Below the pieces are notes generated by a model. The model was not told the DNA's origin. It worked only from the letters and a program-made list of their open reading frames with translations, and did not search any database. Positions 5,562 to 13,327 of a DNA stretch of 24,567 nucleotides are shown here, piece after piece. Position numbers and translations under genes: made by a program. Source of the stretch: Acidimicrobiaceae bacterium (GTDB taxonomy: Bacteria > Actinomycetota > Acidimicrobiia > Acidimicrobiales > Palsa-688); NCBI GenBank assembly GCA_030838025.1, contig JAUTXM010000224.1, forward strand, positions 1-24,567, in the 5' to 3' direction. The stretch's first letter is position 1; each line of letters starts with the position of its first letter.

Positions 5562-6344
5562 TCAACGGCTACTCATCGCGTCGACAAGCTCATCGAGGAG
5601 CGCCGCGGTGGCGCCTGCGACGGGGGTTCGGCGGTTGGCGTGGCCGCGCACGACCAGCTCGCGACCGTGGGCGTCGACGACGAGAGCCCCTGCCTCCCGG
5701 CACACCAGCAGCCCCCCGAGATAGTCCCACGGCCCGTGGGCATCGACGCTGCAGTCGAGGTAGCCGTCGAGTCCGCCGCACGCCACTTCGCACAGGTCGA
5801 GGGCGGCGGCGCCCAGGGCACGGAACTGCCGCCAGCCCAGGTGGCGCTCCGGAAGCCCCGACACGGCGACCAGCGAGTCGCCCAGGCGGGCCGCGGTCGA
5901 GGGGGCGATCGGTTCGCCGTCGCGCCGGGCGCCGCCGCCGCGGATCGCTTCGAAGGTGGTGCCGGTTGCCTGGTTGACCACGAGCGCGGCTAGTGGGCCG
6001 TGTTGGTCGAGGGCGCACAGGCTGGTGGCCCACCACGGAAGGTGGCGCGAGGCGTTCGTCGATCCGTCGACAGGGTCGAGCGCCACCAGGATGGGGCGAT
6101 CGGGATGATGCAATCCGGACTCCTCGGACAACACGCCGAGGCCGGCGCGTTCGAGGATGTCCACCGCCACCTGGTCGGCAACGAGGTCGCTGCGGTACTG
6201 GCCCGGTTTCGTGCCCGCCAAGCCCCAGTCGTCCAGCCCGGCCAGCGCCTGGCCGACGGCCAATGCCACCTGGCGGAAGGTGTTGAGTAGCTCGTCGGGC
6301 TCCGGGTCATCGGGCGACGGTGCGGGCAATGGTGCGGGCGTCAT
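5562..6344 (-). CDS. Inositol monophosphatase family phosphatase
   Basis: This protein of about 260 residues belongs to the lithium-sensitive, metal-dependent phosphatase family (IMPase/FBPase-GlpX-unrelated/CysQ group). It shows the metal-binding motifs in order: LSEESG, then DPVDGSTN, and near the C-terminus the second signature with GPWDYLGG. These bind two or three Mg ions and the phosphate. The substrate (inositol phosphate, histidinol phosphate, PAP or fructose bisphosphate) cannot be decided from sequence alone. ATG 6344 is chosen over GTG 6389 because the extra 15 residues are proline-rich and unlike the family; no good ribosome site supports either. Its stop lies 14 nt from the A/T tract of the whiB7 promoter, so readthrough into whiB7 is possible. 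Confidence 0.8.
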   Translation of the reverse strand: MTPAPLPAPSPDDPEPDELLNTFRQVALAVGQALAGLDDWGLAGTKPGQYRSDLVADQVAVDILERAGLGVLSEESGLHHPDRPILVALDPVDGSTNASRHLPWWATSLCALDQHGPLAALVVNQATGTTFEAIRGGGARRDGEPIAPSTAARLGDSLVAVSGLPERHLGWRQFRALGAAALDLCEVACGGLDGYLDCSVDAHGPWDYLGGLLVCREAGALVVDAHGRELVVRGHANRRTPVAGATAALLDELVDAMSSR

Positions 6345-6406
6345 TGCGGGCGACGCTAGCGGTGGGCTGGGGCACGGCGTTTCTGTCACCCCGCGCCGAT
6401 AGCCTG

Positions 6407-6973
6407 ATGACCGTGGCTGTCATTGATGTCGCCGGATACGTGGCCGAGTTGAAGGACCACGCGGTCGACCATGGCTTCCACGTGCACGACGAGCGTCACT
6501 TCGTGGAGACGTACTCGCTGCGCCAGGCATGGGAGGTGGACCTGCATCCCGAGGAGGGCTGCGGTGGACCTCTCGACCTTCACCTGTGCCTGGAGGTGGA
6601 TCCGCGGACGCTGCTGTCGTTCGAGGACGCGGTGGTGGAGTTGCCCGAGGAGGTGGACCCGCCCGACGAGTACAACTTTCCCTTGACGTTCACCTGGGCG
6701 CTGCCACCGCTGCCCAACGGGCCTGACTTGTTGCGCTTGGCGATCGACCTGGCCGGGGTGGGCGGGATCGATCTGCCGCTCGAGGTGTCGGCCATCGACT
6801 CGTTCGCGTCGGCCACCGACGCGGCCGAGCGCCGGCTCACAGTTGTGGCCCGCCAGCAGATCTCCCTGGCCCGGATCCTTGGCGGCGAGGAGCTCCTGTG
6901 CGAGGTGTTCGATCGATGCTTGGCGGTCAGCCGTTACCTGCTCGACGCGGCACCGGCGTGGCTGGGCGACTGA
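6407..6973 (+). CDS. Conserved hypothetical protein
   Basis: A 188-residue acidic protein, starting MTVAVIDVAGYVAELKDHA, is encoded divergently from the phosphatase. It has no signal peptide, membrane segment or motif that I recognise. The central part is rich in acidic and proline residues (VELPEEVDPPDEYNF) and the C-terminal half is predicted-helical by eye. Codon use agrees with the neighbours, supporting a real gene. ATG 6407 is the natural start; a TAGCCT at 6400-6405 would instead suit a leaderless start at GTG 6413. Function unknown. Confidence 0.7.
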   Translation: MTVAVIDVAGYVAELKDHAVDHGFHVHDERHFVETYSLRQAWEVDLHPEEGCGGPLDLHLCLEVDPRTLLSFEDAVVELPEEVDPPDEYNFPLTFTWALPPLPNGPDLLRLAIDLAGVGGIDLPLEVSAIDSFASATDAAERRLTVVARQQISLARILGGEELLCEVFDRCLAVSRYLLDAAPAWLGD

Positions 6974-7009
6974 TTCGGCACTGCGAGCGCGCGCCGTGGC
7001 CCGGGCTGG

Positions 7010-7038
7010 CCCACCCCGGCCCGGTCGGCCGGGGTGGG
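7010..7038. terminator. Perfect 12-bp hairpin between convergent genes, bidirectional terminator candidate
   Basis: CCCACCCCGGCC (7010-7021) and GGCCGGGGTGGG (7027-7038) form a perfect stem with a 5-nt loop between two convergent genes. Tandem GGGGCGCC-like octamers follow at 7045-7068. There is no U-tract on either strand. Confidence 0.45.
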
Positions 7039-7068
7039 GGCGTCGGGGCGCCGGGGCGCCGGGGCGCC

Positions 7069-7560
7069 CTACACGACCTCGCGCAGCTTGCCGGTCTCGA
7101 CTTCGTAGACAAAGCCCCGGATGCTGTCCTTGTTGGGGATGAACGGGCTCGCCTTGATGCGGGCGATCGTCTGTACGACGTCGGCGTCGGCGTCGGGGAA
7201 GGCCTCCAGGGCAAACGACGGGCGGATCCCGGTGTCCGCCTCGATCGAGTCCTTGACCGCGCCATCGGTGAAGGTCAGCATCCCGCAATCGGTGTGGTGA
7301 ATGATGATGATCTCCTCAGTGCCGAGGAGGCGCTGGCTGATCACGAGCGAACGGATGGCGTCCTCGCTGGCCACGCCACCGGCATTGCGGATGACGTGGG
7401 CGTCGCCTTCCTCAAGCCCCAACGCCCGGGCCGGGTCGAGCCGGGCATCCATGCATGCCAGCACGGCCACCTTCTGCCCCGGGGGCATCGGCAGGTCACG
7501 CTTGGAAAAATTGGCTACATAGTCGCCGTTGTTGGCGAGCAACTGCTCAGTGGCGGTCAA
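7069..7560 (-). CDS. Beta-class carbonic anhydrase
   Basis: This cytoplasmic zinc enzyme of about 163 residues interconverts CO2 and bicarbonate. In the longest-frame numbering (TTG 7566) the zinc ligands are C38, H91 and C94 in ACMDARLDP and HHTDCGML, and the D40-R42 dyad gates the site. This is the compact form common in actinobacteria, similar in layout to mycobacterial beta-carbonic anhydrases. Two TTG codons compete: the one at 7560 has GAGGGAG at a 7-nt spacing, whereas for the one at 7566 the spacing is only 1 nt, so I prefer 7560. The gene stops close to a strong hairpin at 7010-7038 and follows the AtzH-like gene with almost no gap. Confidence 0.9.
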   Translation of the reverse strand: MTATEQLLANNGDYVANFSKRDLPMPPGQKVAVLACMDARLDPARALGLEEGDAHVIRNAGGVASEDAIRSLVISQRLLGTEEIIIIHHTDCGMLTFTDGAVKDSIEADTGIRPSFALEAFPDADADVVQTIARIKASPFIPNKDSIRGFVYEVETGKLREVV

Positions 7561-7562
7561 GG

Positions 7563-8024
7563 TCAAACTCCCTCGTCGAGTATCGGACGTCGTGCTTCGA
7601 CATTCTGGACTAAGTCAATCGGATTAGTCAACTTTGATGGGTCCACATGTTGAGCCAGGAGCGAAACGTGCGCCGCCACGATCCTCCAACCGACTTCGGT
7701 GCGCACCCACGTCTGCTGCTGGCGACCGGTTTGGCCCGAGCCGGTACGCCGGAACTCGGCCGAGATGGCGGCGAAGTCGTGACCAAGGGTCGCGATCTCT
7801 ACTCGCAACAGTACCCGTGCCAGGTCGGACGGCGGGCGCTGTCCTCGGAACTCGGCGATGGCTCGGTGGCCGTAGAGGTTCTCTCCCGCCCCGAAGCGCA
7901 CCGCCCTCGGGTCGTCCCAGAAGAGTTCGTCCAACGCCGCGATGTCGTTGGTGACGAACGCCAGCTCGTAGCGGAGGAATTGCTCCTGCACTTCGGCCAC
8001 GACCGCCGGCAGGTTCACGTCCAT
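7563..8024 (-). CDS. AtzH-like/HpxZ-like NTF2-fold protein
   Basis: This 153-residue protein matches the DUF3225/AtzH-like family (NTF2/SnoaL cone fold). It carries the typical run LDELFWDDPRAVRFGAGENLYG followed by IAEFRG and a late TWVRTEVGWRIVAAHVS strand pair. Members accompany AtzE-type amidases in cyanuric-acid and purine-derived oxamate (Hpx) gene sets and are proposed to be small hydrolases or helpers. ATG 8024 has GGAGG 8-9 nt upstream, and the ATG overlaps the end of the amidase gene by 10 nt, so translation is probably coupled. It is the last gene of the AtzG-E-H-like operon. Confidence 0.8.
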   Translation of the reverse strand: MDVNLPAVVAEVQEQFLRYELAFVTNDIAALDELFWDDPRAVRFGAGENLYGHRAIAEFRGQRPPSDLARVLLRVEIATLGHDFAAISAEFRRTGSGQTGRQQQTWVRTEVGWRIVAAHVSLLAQHVDPSKLTNPIDLVQNVEARRPILDEGV

Positions 8025-9421
8025 TGTCGCGCCACCTCCACGACGCCACAGAGCCTCCGCCGTTCCAGTTCCGCGGCGACTCGCAGCAGCGCCGCCTCGC
8101 GGTAGGGGGCGGCCACCAACTGCACCCCGAGCGGAAGGCCGTAGCCGCCCACCGGGACCGACAGCACCGGCAAACCCACGAACGAGAGCGGCTGGGTATA
8201 GCAGCCGAGGTAGGGCTGGGTGAGCACGGTTTCGCCGTCCACGATCGCCTCGCGCTGTCCGATCAAAGGGGCGGTAAAAGGCGTCGCCGGCGCCAGGAAC
8301 ACGTCGACCGACGCCAAGGCCCGGTTGACCTCGGCCCGGAACCATTGCCGGAACCGCTGGGCCACCAGATAGGCGGAGGCCGGGACCAGCGCTCCTGCGA
8401 GGAAGCGGTCTCGGGTCATCGGGTCAAAGTCCCCAGCGCGATCTCGAAGGTCGTCCAGGTGAAGTTGCGACCCTTCGCAAGCGGTAATGACCATGGCAGC
8501 CGAACGGGCTCGCCCGGCCTCGGCAAGGGTGACACGACGGTGGATCCCGAGCGCCTCCGCCATCACCGCGACCACTTCGAGCGCCTCGGGCACGCCGCCA
8601 CGGGCGAAGTATCCGTCGCTCACGCCCAACCTCAGGTCCCCGAGACCGCGGTCGAGTTGGTCGGCCGTCACCTCCCGGGGCCGGTCCACGCTGACCGGGT
8701 CGTCAGGGTCGTGGCCATGCAGGACATCGAAGGTCACCGCCAGATCGCGTACCGATCGGGCCAGGACACCGACGTGGTCGAGGCTCGGGCAGAACGGGAA
8801 CACGCCCCGTCTCGAGATGCGGCCATAGGTCGGCTTCAACCCGAACACCCCGCAGAGCGTGGCCGGGACGCGTACCGAGCCATTGGTGTCCGACCCAAGG
8901 GTGACGGGCACGAAGCCCGCAGCCACGGCCGCCGCCGACCCACCGGAGGAACCGCCTGCCACCCGGTCCGGGTCGTGGGGGTTGCGACACGGCCCGTAGT
9001 GCGAGTTCTCGTTGGTGAACCCGTAGGCGTACTCGTCCATGTTCAGCGAACCGACGAGGACTGCCCCGGCGTCGGTCAGCCGGGCCACGGCGACCGCGTC
9101 GGCGGTCGCGGGCGTGTCGTCGGCATTGATCCGGGATCCGGCCAGCGTGACCTCGCCCGCCACGTCGAAGAGGTTCTTCACCGCGAAGGGCACGCCGGCC
9201 AGTGGCCCGGGATTTTGGCCGGCCGCGATGGATTCGTCGATCCTGCCCGCGTCGAGCAACGCACGCTCGGTCAGGACCGAGGTGAAACTGTTGATCTCGG
9301 CGTCACCCGACTTGATCGCAGCCAGGGCGTGGTGGGCCACGTCGGTCGCCGCCATTCGGCCGGCCCGCACGTCGTCGGCGATCGCGACCGCGTCGGCGGG
9401 TCGGTCGCCGGTGAGGGTCAC
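8015..9421 (-). CDS. AtzE-family amidase (amidase signature hydrolase)
   Basis: This 468-residue amidase-signature hydrolase has the catalytic triad K82 (PFAVKNLF), cis-S158 (GGSSGGS) and S182 (GSDTNGS). Asparagine in SDTNGS instead of the usual glycine is the AtzE-subfamily form. The region LCGVFGLKPTYGRISRRG is also AtzE-like. AtzE hydrolyses 1-carboxybiuret in cyanuric acid breakdown, while the related HpxY acts in a purine-derived pathway. The true substrate here is unknown because no cyanuric acid hydrolase or allantoin-type gene is visible. GTG 9421 overlaps the stop of the AtzG-like gene by 4 nt (GTGA). The longer frame to 9529 runs inside that gene and is rejected. Confidence 0.85.
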   Translation of the reverse strand: MTLTGDRPADAVAIADDVRAGRMAATDVAHHALAAIKSGDAEINSFTSVLTERALLDAGRIDESIAAGQNPGPLAGVPFAVKNLFDVAGEVTLAGSRINADDTPATADAVAVARLTDAGAVLVGSLNMDEYAYGFTNENSHYGPCRNPHDPDRVAGGSSGGSAAAVAAGFVPVTLGSDTNGSVRVPATLCGVFGLKPTYGRISRRGVFPFCPSLDHVGVLARSVRDLAVTFDVLHGHDPDDPVSVDRPREVTADQLDRGLGDLRLGVSDGYFARGGVPEALEVVAVMAEALGIHRRVTLAEAGRARSAAMVITACEGSQLHLDDLRDRAGDFDPMTRDRFLAGALVPASAYLVAQRFRQWFRAEVNRALASVDVFLAPATPFTAPLIGQREAIVDGETVLTQPYLGCYTQPLSFVGLPVLSVPVGGYGLPLGVQLVAAPYREAALLRVAAELERRRLCGVVEVARQWT

Positions 9422-9621
9422 GGCGTGAACACCGGGGCGGGATCGGCCGGCGGCGTCGGGTCGCCCTGCGCCTCGAGCGAGGCGGCGCGCGCCAGGAGCA
9501 CCCCAAGATGGCGGACGATGCTGGGCCACCAGGTGTCGTCGATGGTCAAGCCCGCGGCGAGCGCCGCCGCTCGGGCGTAGCGGTCAACGGGGTCCTCGGT
9601 GTCGGAAGGGCGCACGGACAC
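9418..9621 (-). CDS. AtzG-like small amidase subunit
   Basis: This 67-residue protein resembles the AtzG/DUF4089 family, a GatC-like helical partner that wraps the AtzE amidase and is needed for its stability. The visible pattern is DRYARAAALAAGLTIDDTW, a helix RHLGVLLARAASLE, and a proline-rich tail ending PAPVFTP. This matches the AtzG layout of two helices and a C-terminal extended arm. It is the first gene of the operon and its stop overlaps the amidase start. GTG 9621 is used; GTG 9615 has a better AGGA spacing and may be the real start. The family assignment rests on layout and context. Confidence 0.75.
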   Translation of the reverse strand: MSVRPSDTEDPVDRYARAAALAAGLTIDDTWWPSIVRHLGVLLARAASLEAQGDPTPPADPAPVFTP

Positions 9622-9664
9622 ATCCTGCCGGACCCGACGTTTCGGGAGGATTTCCGGTCCCCGG

Positions 9665-9670
9665 TACGAT
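9665..9670 (+). promoter_or_regulatory. -10 box (TACGAT) for a leaderless start
   Basis: TACGAT fits TANNNT and ends 6 nt before GTG 9677, the spacing expected when transcription starts at the start codon. It supports a leaderless mRNA for the PLP enzyme. Confidence 0.45.
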
Positions 9671-9676
9671 CCCGAT

Positions 9677-10951
9677 GTGGCCCATCAACCGGCGAGCGGC
9701 AGTGCGAGCCCTCCGTCGACCGGCAGTGCGAGCCCTCCGTCGACCGGGCCGCCGTCGACCGAGCCGGCAACGGCCGAGCCGGCAACGACCGAGCCGGCGT
9801 GGGCGGGAGTACAAAGTGTCGTCCCCACGACAGTTTGTACTCCGGCTCCGGCGTCGATGGTCTCCCTCGGCCTCAGTGGCGCCGACGAGCGAGCGCTCAT
9901 CGCCGGCTGCTCGCGGTTCTTGCAGCTGCACGGCCGTCGGTCGCCGCACCAGTTGCTCGCGGACATCCCCGAGGGGGTGGCCATGGACCGATACGGAAAC
10001 GGCGGGGTCGTGGCCGAGCTCGAGGACGAAACCGCCCGGCTGCTCGGCAAACCAGCGGCCGCATTCTTCCCCAGCGGAACCATGGCCCAGCAAGCCGTGC
10101 TGCGGGTGCATTCCGATCGTCGCCGAAACCCGGTGTTCGTCTGCCACCCGGCCTGCCACCTGGAATGGCGAGAAGGCCGGGGCTACCAGCGGCTCCACGG
10201 CCTGACATGCCATGCCGCGGGTGACCTGCGGTTGCCCCTCTCCGTCGGTGATCTCGAGGCGGTGGCCGAGGCCCCGGCGACCCTGCTGCTGGAACTGCCC
10301 CAGCGTGACCTCGGCGGCCACCTCCCGACGTGGCCCGAGCTTGAAGCCCAGGTGGCGTGGGCCCGGGCCCGAGGCGCGGCGGCGCATCTCGACGGAGCCC
10401 GCCTGTGGGAATGCACGCCGCAGTACCAACGCACGCCGGCGGAGATCGCGGCCCTCTTCGACACCGTGTACGTGTCGTTCTACAAAGGCCTCGGTGCGCT
10501 CAGCGGCGCCTGCCTGGCCGGACCGTCGGCGCTGGTGGCCGAGGCTCGGGAATGGCGCACCCGCCACGGCGGCACCTTGCCGGCGCTGTGGCCATATGCC
10601 GCGTCTGCGCTCACCTGCCTGCACCGTCGCTTGCCCCGGATGCCCGAGTACTTCGGCCATGCCCAAGCGATCGCGGCCGCGCTCGCCGAGGTGCCGGGGA
10701 TCGAGGTCGTTCCCGACCCTCCCCCTACCCCGATGATGCACCTGCTGGTACGAGCGTCTGCTGGAGCATTCGGCGACGCCGTCGTCCGGTTGGCCCGCCA
10801 ACAAGGCGTCTGGACGTTCAGCCGCTGGTTCACCTCGGACTCCCCGCGGACCCAACGCGTCGAGCTCGCGGTGGGCGATGCGACGCTCGCCTTCCGCCCC
10901 GACGAGGTCCGGGACCTCCTGGCGGCATTGGTCGGCGCGGTGAATGGGTAG
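9677..10951 (+). CDS. Threonine aldolase-like / beta-eliminating lyase family PLP enzyme
   Basis: This is a fold-type I PLP enzyme. The core from about 9856 reads LIAGCSRFLQLHG, then AMDRYGNGGVVAELEDETARLLG, then AAFFPSGTMAQQAVLR, the cofactor-binding region. LDGARLWE carries the aspartate near the pyridine nitrogen. The internal-aldimine lysine is in VSFYKGLGALSG (codon 10484-10486). The nearest described families are low-specificity threonine aldolase and beta-eliminating lyases; the reaction here is not certain. The first 60 residues are low-complexity (SASPPSTG repeats) and contain a palindrome, so ATG 9856 is the alternative start. GTG 9677 is preferred because of the -10 box TACGAT at the right distance; ATG 9856 has no ribosome site. 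Confidence 0.8.
   Translation: MAHQPASGSASPPSTGSASPPSTGPPSTEPATAEPATTEPAWAGVQSVVPTTVCTPAPASMVSLGLSGADERALIAGCSRFLQLHGRRSPHQLLADIPEGVAMDRYGNGGVVAELEDETARLLGKPAAAFFPSGTMAQQAVLRVHSDRRRNPVFVCHPACHLEWREGRGYQRLHGLTCHAAGDLRLPLSVGDLEAVAEAPATLLLELPQRDLGGHLPTWPELEAQVAWARARGAAAHLDGARLWECTPQYQRTPAEIAALFDTVYVSFYKGLGALSGACLAGPSALVAEAREWRTRHGGTLPALWPYAASALTCLHRRLPRMPEYFGHAQAIAAALAEVPGIEVVPDPPPTPMMHLLVRASAGAFGDAVVRLARQQGVWTFSRWFTSDSPRTQRVELAVGDATLAFRPDEVRDLLAALVGAVNG
9697..9744 (+). repeat. Two perfect tandem 24-bp repeats in the PLP-enzyme 5' region
   Basis: The unit starting CGGCAGTGCGAGCCC is present at 9697-9720 and identically at 9721-9744, with a partial third copy to 9759. It encodes SGSASPPST-type residues and its length keeps the frame. 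Confidence 0.9.
9760..9804 (+). repeat. Imperfect 15-bp tandem repeats
   Basis: CGAGCCGGCAACGGC (9760), CGAGCCGGCAACGAC (9775) and a diverging third copy (9790) encode EPATA/EPATT/EPAWA. They continue the low-complexity N-terminal segment of the PLP enzyme. Confidence 0.8.
9806..9843. repeat. 38-bp palindrome inside the PLP-enzyme reading frame
   Basis: Arms 9806-9822 and 9827-9843 are 17 nt each, complementary but for one G-G mismatch, around loop CCCC. The outer parts are GGAGTACAAA and TTTGTACTCC. The A/T content is higher than the surroundings. The sequence could be a REP-like or mobile hairpin, an operator, or an inserted miniature element. Confidence 0.85.
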
Positions 10952-10960
10952 TGATGGCGG

Positions 10961-11371
10961 ATGGGACAAGGGTCGGGGAATGAAGGCGGCGAACACGTCG
11001 CACATGACCTGGATCGAGAGCCTCGCCGCTTCACCATTGCCGCCCAGCACATCACGATCTGGGCCGGATCAGCGTCGGCGGCGGTCGAGGCGGTATTGGC
11101 CCTCGTGGCCTGGATCGCGATCGGTGTCGTCACGGACTTTCCCAAGTGGTGGGAGGTCGGGGCGACGGTGAGCCTGTCGTTCGTGACCCTGTTGATGCTG
11201 ATCCTGATTCAGCACACCCAGAACCACGATGACCGGGCGGTGCAACTCAAGCTCGACGAGCTCATCCGGGCCAACCCGAACGCGGCCAACGAAATGATGC
11301 GGCTGGAAGACGCCAGTCACGAGGACCTGGAACGGATCCGCCGCGCCTTCGACAACGAGGCGACCGGGTAA
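10961..11371 (+). CDS. Low-affinity iron permease family membrane protein
   Basis: This 136-residue protein has two hydrophobic helices, about residues 30-57 (WAGSASAAVEAVLALVAWIAI) and 66-84 (GATVSLSFVTLLMLILIQ). They are followed by the conserved HTQNHDDRAVQLKLDEL and a charged tail. This matches the small Fet4-like/PF04120 family, often annotated low-affinity iron permease, although transport by the bacterial members is not well shown. It begins 9 nt after the PLP-enzyme stop and is probably co-transcribed. ATG 10961 is the only in-frame start. Confidence 0.8.
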   Translation: MGQGSGNEGGEHVAHDLDREPRRFTIAAQHITIWAGSASAAVEAVLALVAWIAIGVVTDFPKWWEVGATVSLSFVTLLMLILIQHTQNHDDRAVQLKLDELIRANPNAANEMMRLEDASHEDLERIRRAFDNEATG

Positions 11372-11390
11372 GCACGCACTCTAGGCACGC

Positions 11391-11948
11391 CTACGCCACG
11401 ACCGCCCCGGCGTGGATCATGGCGTCGATGGCCCTGTCCCCGTCGCCCGGGTGCAGGTCGACCGACCGGATGGCGCCGCGTGCCACGAAGGTCCGAAATC
11501 CGCCCGTCACTGCGTCCAGGGCGGTCTCCTTCACGCAGTAGTCCGTGGCCAGCCCCGCGATGACAACGGTTCGGATCGACTTCTCCCCGAGCAGGCCTCC
11601 CAAGGAAGTGGGCCGGCGTTGGCCGGTACCTTGGTCCTGCACCGTGAATCCCGAGTATCCGTCCTCGCCGCCGGTGCCTTTCCGCACCGAGGGACCGACC
11701 ACCCTCAGGTCCGGGTGGAAAGCCGCGCCCCACGTGCCGGCGACGCAGTGAACCGGCCAGACCCCGCCATCGGTGACGAAATGCGGGGTCCGAGGCGGAT
11801 GCCAATCCTGGGTGTACACGACGAAGCTCCCGGCCTCGATCGCCGTGGCGATCTCGCCGTTGATCAACTCGGCCACGCGTTCGCCACCCGCGACGTAAAG
11901 CGAACCTGCCGGGTCAGCGAAGTCGTTCTGGACATCGACGACCACCAA
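11391..11948 (-). CDS. Nicotinamidase/pyrazinamidase-like isochorismatase-fold hydrolase
   Basis: This 185-residue enzyme resembles PncA, which deamidates nicotinamide to nicotinate for NAD salvage. The catalytic aspartate is D5 in VVVDVQNDF, the lysine is in RKGTGGEDGYSGF and the nucleophilic cysteine is in GLATDYCVKETALDA. Metal-site residues are seen in YTQDWHP, the following PHF histidine and WPVHC. The start is uncertain: TTG 11948 is used, but the frame runs open a little further (YDPSTALVVV resembles family N-termini) without an ATG or GTG. It is divergent from the dehydrogenase gene and convergent with the iron-permease-like gene. Confidence 0.88.
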   Translation of the reverse strand: MVVVDVQNDFADPAGSLYVAGGERVAELINGEIATAIEAGSFVVYTQDWHPPRTPHFVTDGGVWPVHCVAGTWGAAFHPDLRVVGPSVRKGTGGEDGYSGFTVQDQGTGQRRPTSLGGLLGEKSIRTVVIAGLATDYCVKETALDAVTGGFRTFVARGAIRSVDLHPGDGDRAIDAMIHAGAVVA

Positions 11949-12037
11949 TGCGGTTGACGGATCGTATTCGTAAGGATTCAGGCGAAAAGGCTATCGCCGC
12001 AGCATCCACGGGCCGGCCGTTCGACAACACTGCAACC

Positions 12038-13327
12038 ATGCGCCGGCCTAAGTACATGCCTGGTGTCCTCGGCGTGGTCACCGCCCTCCTGGCGCTCCTG
12101 ACGTCATGCGGTGGCGGGAGCGCTTCCAAGAGCGCACCGACCTCCGGCGATACGTCCGCATCGCCGGCATCGACGGCGCCGCCATCGACCGCGCCGATAT
12201 CGCCTGGGTCGCCATCGACCGCGACGACCGGAAGCGGTGCACCCACGTCACCCAGCGCACCTGTCCCACCCGTGCCGGCGCCGTCGCCAACGTCTGGGGT
12301 ACCGAAGGGCTGCGTCGTGCCTGCCCAAAGGCCGCCGAGCGGGACCATCGCAGCCAACTTCGCCACCGCGCTGGCCTTCGCTCCCGATGGACGATTGTTC
12401 TTCACAGAACGCTCAGGAACCGTAAGGGTCTTTCAAGGCGGTCAGTCAAAGGTCTTCGCCACCGTCAACACGGTAACCACCGAGCGCGGCGGCGGGTATA
12501 GCGAGCGGGGCTTGCTCGGCCTGGCCATCGATCCAAACTTCAACCAGAACCGCTTCGTCTACGCCTTCTACTCCGACGCCGACTATGCCCATCAAAACAT
12601 CATCCGCTGGACCGACTGCGGGGGGACGGGTACCGCAGCCAAGATCCTCGTCGTTCTGCCCTCGGGAGGAGACTGCTGTCACAAAGGTGGACGGCTGGCC
12701 TTCGGCCCCGACGGGAAGCTGTACGTCACCTTGGGCGAGGAACACGACGCCGGGGCCGCTCAGGTCAAGACGGACGTCCGAGGCAAGGTGCTGCGGTACA
12801 ACGCCGACGGATCTGTGCCATCGGACAACCCGTTCGGCCAGGCCAACCCGGTGTGGATCTACGGCCTGCGCAACCCCTTCGGTATCGCCTTCGCACCCGG
12901 CGGCCAACTGGCGATCACCAACAACGGCCCGAGTGGCGACATACCCGGCGGCCCGGGAACCGGATACGACACCGTCATCTTCGCGGCCCCCAAAGGTGCC
13001 GGGTATCGATGGCCCAACTGCTACGGCTACGGCATCCTTCTACCCGGCGCGGCCTCGTGTGGAGCGGGCGAACTCGGTCCTGACTGGAGTAGTGAAAGCA
13101 GCACCGTAATACCGACCGGCGCCACGTTCGTCGACCAAGCAGGGCCGGCGGGCTACGCCGGAAAACTTCTCGTCTGCACCTACAGCAGCGGCATGCTGAT
13201 CTTCACGCCCGGGGCCCCACACGGCGCGGTCACCACGGGATCGGCCAACTGCAACCTCGACGTCAAGGAAGGCCCGAACCATGCCCTTTACCTCTCCGGG
13301 CCCACCAGTATCTCCCGCATCGGCTGA
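12038..13327 (+). CDS. Glucose/sorbosone dehydrogenase-like beta-propeller lipoprotein
   Basis: This exported protein of about 429 residues has a lipoprotein signal, LGVVTALLALLTSC, with the lipobox LTSC (C24). A 60-residue Ser/Thr/Pro-rich linker follows. The six-bladed propeller domain of the PQQ-dependent sugar (glucose/sorbosone) dehydrogenase family starts near ALAFAPDGRLFFTERSG. Other markers are GLLGLAIDPNF, GGRLAFGPDGKLYVTLGE and YGLRNPFGIAF. Redox activity with PQQ is known for some members and not shown for most. ATG 12038 is chosen because the longer frame from 11948 puts 30 non-signal residues before the signal peptide. Confidence 0.85.
   Translation: MRRPKYMPGVLGVVTALLALLTSCGGGSASKSAPTSGDTSASPASTAPPSTAPISPGSPSTATTGSGAPTSPSAPVPPVPAPSPTSGVPKGCVVPAQRPPSGTIAANFATALAFAPDGRLFFTERSGTVRVFQGGQSKVFATVNTVTTERGGGYSERGLLGLAIDPNFNQNRFVYAFYSDADYAHQNIIRWTDCGGTGTAAKILVVLPSGGDCCHKGGRLAFGPDGKLYVTLGEEHDAGAAQVKTDVRGKVLRYNADGSVPSDNPFGQANPVWIYGLRNPFGIAFAPGGQLAITNNGPSGDIPGGPGTGYDTVIFAAPKGAGYRWPNCYGYGILLPGAASCGAGELGPDWSSESSTVIPTGATFVDQAGPAGYAGKLLVCTYSSGMLIFTPGAPHGAVTTGSANCNLDVKEGPNHALYLSGPTSISRIG

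Noticed and set aside
7041..7068. Tandem GGGGCGCC octamers as a functional array
   Set aside because: It is a short, low-complexity run in a convergent intergenic gap, and more simply a GC-rich slippage product beside the hairpin.
8024..9580. Long plus-strand ORF (518 codons) opposite the amidase gene
   Set aside because: It is the antisense shadow of a gene with clear catalytic motifs, and its translation is Arg/His-rich with no family features.
9584..11050. Long minus-strand ORF (488 codons) opposite the PLP enzyme
   Set aside because: It is an antisense shadow in GC-rich DNA; the plus-strand frame has the PLP lysine and family motifs.
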